This document shows, piece after piece, positions 60,740-64,000 of a stretch of 64,000 nt of DNA. Position numbers and translations under genes: made by a program. The stretch comes from Roridomyces roridus (taxonomy: Eukaryota; Basidiomycota; Agaricomycetes; Agaricales; Mycenaceae), in assembly GCA_029378245.1 (NCBI GenBank), contig JARKIF010000001.1:124001-188000 (forward strand), written 5' to 3'. The notes under the pieces were generated by a model that made no database searches, was not told the DNA's origin, and saw only the letters and a list, made by a program, of their open reading frames with translations. How positions within the stretch are numbered: position 1 is the stretch's first letter; each line of letters opens with the position of its first letter.

Positions 60740-61364
60740 TAGTGATGTCAAAGTTCGGTTCGGTTCGAGTTCGGAGGCCCTTCCTCTGAACTCTGAACCT
60801 GAACTTCGGGTTCGGTTCGGCAGGATCATGGACTCCGAACCTGAACTTGGGTTCAGGTTCAGTTCAGGTTCGGACTGAGTTCGAACCTCCTGCGTTTCAC
60901 CAAGGTTCAAAGCAAGTTTTGCCGTCAAATATTGTTCAAGAAAGCATATGGTAGATATATCTAGCTCCACGAAATGCCTGAATGCCTTCTGAGCCAGTTA
61001 CAAGCCCCAATTTAGTCGCATCAATGGGACAACAATGGGATCACAAGCCCATCACCTGTCGATGGCTCCATTTGCACTAGGACCAACAGTCTCAGGCAAG
61101 ATGCTGGTTTATTTTCTCTACTCTGAGGGTCAGTACAATCAAAATCTATTCAAAAAGTTGGCAAAATTGTGAGAAAATGATCAATAACAGTGGGTTTCGG
61201 GTTCAAGTTCGGTTCGGGTTCAAACTTCCCTGCGATGGCTGAACTTTGAACCTGAACTTCAGGTTCGGTTCGACCATGCGCTGACCTTTGAACCTGAACT
61301 TCGCGTTCAGTTCGGTTCGGTTCGGGTTCGAACCATTTACTCGAACCGGACTTTGACAACACTA
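60740..61364. mobile_element. hAT-like element, GTTCGGTTC word type, copy 2
   Basis: 625 bp. Ends TAGTGATGTCAAAGTTCGG and (reverse) TAGTGTTGTCAAAGTCCGG; duplication GCAATCCA at 60732-60739 and 61365-61372. Same word vocabulary as 47360-47994, but a different interior. Confidence 0.92.
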
Positions 61365-61490
61365 GCAATCCATGATCAGCACCAGTCTGCTGATGAGCCG
61401 GCTTGGCAGTGCAGTGTAGGAAACACTGACTGCAGGAATGTATGCCCAAACTGTTAGTTGAACTGTCAAGGACTTCTTGTGTACTTTCAA

Positions 61491-61804
61491 TAGAGACTTT
61501 GCAGTGAGCCACCAGAAGCCGCCTGGTGGCTCCAACGGCATGCGGTAATGAGTGGCTACGTCATCTGGTGGCCGACTGGTGGCTGCATTCCCGTATCCCG
61601 TTCCTCGCCATTTCTACTGCTACACCCACAAGCCCTTCGGTTTCCATCTTCGACATCATACTGGAGGCAAATTGAGGAGTACACAGGCAAAAAGGGACCC
61701 TCGCGGTGGAATACAACCAGCCAAGCCCAGCCACCAGCCATGACGTAGCCACCCGGAATCGCATGCCGTTGGAGCCACCCGGGTGGCTCACCACAAAGTC
61801 TCTA
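61491..61804. mobile_element. Small TIR element, GGTGGCTCC word type
   Basis: 314 bp. Inverted ends TAGAGACTTTGCAGTGAGCC and TAGAGACTTTGTGGTGAGCC. The subterminal arms share ATGCGATTCCGG-like and GTGGCTACGTCAT words. No target duplication was found. Similar in style to the hAT-like elements. Confidence 0.7.
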
Positions 61805-62747
61805 ATGATCCAGTGGCATATATCCAATGCTCTTGTGATTGATTCCGAGTCCTACTCAAGTATTGGCTTCCAATTAGGCTGTTCAGTTTTTCAACCACTG
61901 CTGTGAGGCGCAAAATGAAGTTTGGAAGGGTCAAAGATATCAGAACAGATGTGTCACATTTGTCACGTCACAGCGAATCGGATTCTCTACACAGCCACAG
62001 ATCTACATTGCTTTCACTCTCACACTGCACTGTTCAGCAGCCACAAGCACTTGATCCGAGTGCAATGTACTTAAACCCAAGTAAGTTCTCGTCCATGCCG
62101 TGCTTTGCAACGGCCCAGAACCCCAAGTGAAAGAGAGCCGGAATCAAGCCGGAGTGATCACCTCGACTCGTGGTTTAGTCGGCAGCACTTCCTCCCCGCC
62201 TCCGCGCTCACCGAGCTCTCTCGCGCACTCGACCGCCCTGGATCGAATATGCGCTTGATCAACTGCGTCCTTCGCCAACCTTCGCTGAGCGCTCACGCGG
62301 GGGGGAGGGGGCCTCTGCTCAGATTTTGTGGGGAACACCAAAGGGCAGAACGAGTGGCATCCACGTGTCGTTGTCCACTGCCTGTCCAGTAGGCGGCTTG
62401 GGCGTGTCGCAAACAAATCTGGCTCATTCGCGTGGGCAATGAGGAAAACAGGTTACAGCGCGTCAACGAACTGACGATAGTCGCTCGTCCCCTCGACCGC
62501 GAAACGGCTCCCACCACCCGGCACGTCGCGGTCGGGGGCTGCCCCGGCGGATGGCAATCTTCCGCCAGTTTTACTGGACGCCGTCGCTCTTTCCTTAGAG
62601 AGAGTTGGAAGCCCCAATCCGCTTCTGCAAGACATTCCTCCGGCTCCGGGAGCCGCCCAAATCGCCCTCAGCCGATTGGGTCGCGTGGATGACTCCTTGC
62701 TCTCGAACGAGGGAGTGACGCGAGTGACTGATGTGTGTGGACCCACC

Positions 62748-63021
62748 AAACCTTCGGGGTATAAAAGGCCGCCTTACTCCCCACGAGACTCCCAGAGCCC
62801 TTTCTCTTCTACCACCACCTGCTCCTCTTTTCAAGGGATGTCGCTTCTCACTGCAGTACGCCCCTTCCTTCCCTCATCGTCGCCCATCAACTCATCTCCC
62901 TTCTAGATTGTCGTCGTTACCCTCATGCACCCACACGTCCAGCCGGCGCTGCTCTCGACATCGCTGGCATCGCTGTAAGGTACGTTGGACTCCCCAAGGC
63001 CCTCTGCTCTCGCTCATTGCC
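62748..63021 (+). promoter_or_regulatory. TATA promoter and 5' leader in front of repeat B copy 3
   Basis: TATAAAAG at 62760 in a GC-rich context, followed by a pyrimidine-rich leader and ATG codons (MSLLTAVRPF at 62838; MHPHVQPALLSTSLASL before GTAAGG near 62977). It suggests that repeat B began as the first exons of a transcribed gene. No long frame follows. Stretch 61805-62747 holds no recognised gene. Confidence 0.4.
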
Positions 63022-63590
63022 CCCAGCGCCCACCGACCCGTCGCCGTCGGTCGTCACACATGGACCCACAAATATCGTCGACGATGTCATGGGCAGGGTA
63101 TTCGACTTTCCTCATACTGTCCGGCGTCCCCCATCACACCCACAGACGCTCTTCGTCGTCGCTGGCCACATTCTCAACGATCGTGCTAATCATGATCGGC
63201 CTTACATCAATGCTGACCCACGATCCGTAGGTCCTCGATCCTCTATCCACCATCCTCCACCACTCATTAACCTCCACGTAGAACCCCATCGAACACCCGC
63301 TCCTCCGTCGTCGACATCCCCCACCCTCAAGCCCGTCTTATCCTCAAGAAAGATCTCGGTCAAGACATCTTCAAGCCCGTCGCGCGGTGGATGTACACCC
63401 GGGGTGTCGCAGTGGGCACACCTTAGGTTCGTTGAGCATGTTGCGCACGGGCTCGTGGACGTCAAGCTGAAGCAGTGTATGTACTCTCGGGGGCATCATT
63501 GCCTGTCCGGTCGACGCGCATGCTGCACACAGTTGACGCCGCCACGCGATATCCGAGTCGAAGATCGTAAGACGTCCGACTGATGGGAGC
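63022..63590. repeat. Dispersed repeat B, copy 3
   Basis: Full-length partner of 28141-28715. A frame here reads THGPTNIVDDVMGRVFDFP, and copy 2 has the related GPTNVVDDVLG, so the source was probably protein-coding. Confidence 0.85.
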
Positions 63591-63892
63591 GTCCGAGCGA
63601 GTGGGTTAGCGAGTGGGTTTCTTTGGCGGGTGGCGGGTTGGACCCATGGCTTCTTGTTCTTTCGTAAAGTCCGTTTGCTGATCTCACCTGCGTCCTTGAC
63701 TGATGCCCCTGGTAGCTCGTTCTTGCTGTACCTTTATGGGAAGGAAAACGTGCAATACAGGCAGTATGTAATCCTCGAATTGTCAATCTCAGGATCTGCG
63801 AGTTGTACTCGAAAGATGTGAGTTGTGAGAATTGTGCAGTCGGTGCTATTGATACAATGTGGGGTTATGCAACGGGGGTTAATGTAATACGT

Positions 63893-64000
63893 ACTCCTCC
63901 TTCAATCGACCACGACCAGTCCAGCGTCTCCAACGCCTGCTTCATCACATTCAGCGGAGTGAATTCCGTTTTCGTCCGCTTCTTCATTCCCTTCTCCTCT
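63893..64000 (-). CDS. Unrecognised gene, partial at the window edge
   Basis: On the minus strand an open frame reads MKKRTKTEFTPLNVMKQALE and TLDWSWSIEGG up to a GTACGT donor at 63893. The 5' end may lie outside the window. I do not recognise the family. Confidence 0.35.

Overview
The window reads as a transposon-rich accessory region of a filamentous basidiomycete, most likely an Agaricomycete. The evidence is the many 40-60 nt spliceosomal introns, a chromodomain Ty3 element, several hAT-like elements with 8-bp target duplications, MYND and Zn2Cys6 proteins, and above all several copies of a protein module (key words AESWY, NGSLYL, GFSISLG, SHDDDW) that I remember as a multicopy, functionally uncharacterised Agaricomycete family. 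Genus cannot be fixed from the sequence. Gene models come from reading splice sites by eye; where I give exon lists, the reading phase was checked across every junction.

Layout. 0-5 kb: 3' end of an FAD monooxygenase (+), a divergent actin paralogue without the normal C terminus (-), and a MYND-finger protein (-). 5-10.4 kb: a PIN-domain gene and, 18 bp upstream of its ATG, a large gene in which a C2H2 protein is spliced in frame onto family member A. 10.4-28.7 kb: a block of duplicated promoter DNA, then a nested transposon island. An outer element (12.8-26.3 kb) contains a Ty3 chromovirus with nearly identical LTRs, itself interrupted in gag by a 2.2-kb insertion, plus two hAT-like elements. 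The second copy of the duplicated promoter drives a small chimeric ORF. 29-32.5 kb: family member B, fused to a helical domain like the N-terminal domain of fungal STAND proteins and to an ankyrin stretch. 33.8-35.9 kb: a secreted type-B carboxylesterase between two direct repeats. 37.3-40.1 kb: member C, ending in two C2H2 fingers. 42.5-45.7 kb: member D, ending in three successive Zn2Cys6 clusters and a GATA finger. 46-64 kb: more hAT-like elements, a decayed C2H2 gene, a truncated member E, the C-terminal half of a Zn2Cys6 regulator, member F (Zn2Cys6, broken by three indels), and the third copy of a dispersed repeat that lies behind a TATA promoter.

The main result is the family A-F. All six lie on the minus strand. 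The complete members share one exon/intron plan and one module of about 500 residues, but each ends in a different domain: PIN nuclease in the adjacent or fused frame (A), STAND-N-like plus ankyrin (B), C2H2 (C), Zn2Cys6 plus GATA (D), Zn2Cys6 (F). This looks like a sensor or scaffold module to which regulatory or effector domains have been attached by exon shuffling in a transposon-rich nursery. The function is unknown; the common nuclear or DNA-binding theme is inference from the domains.
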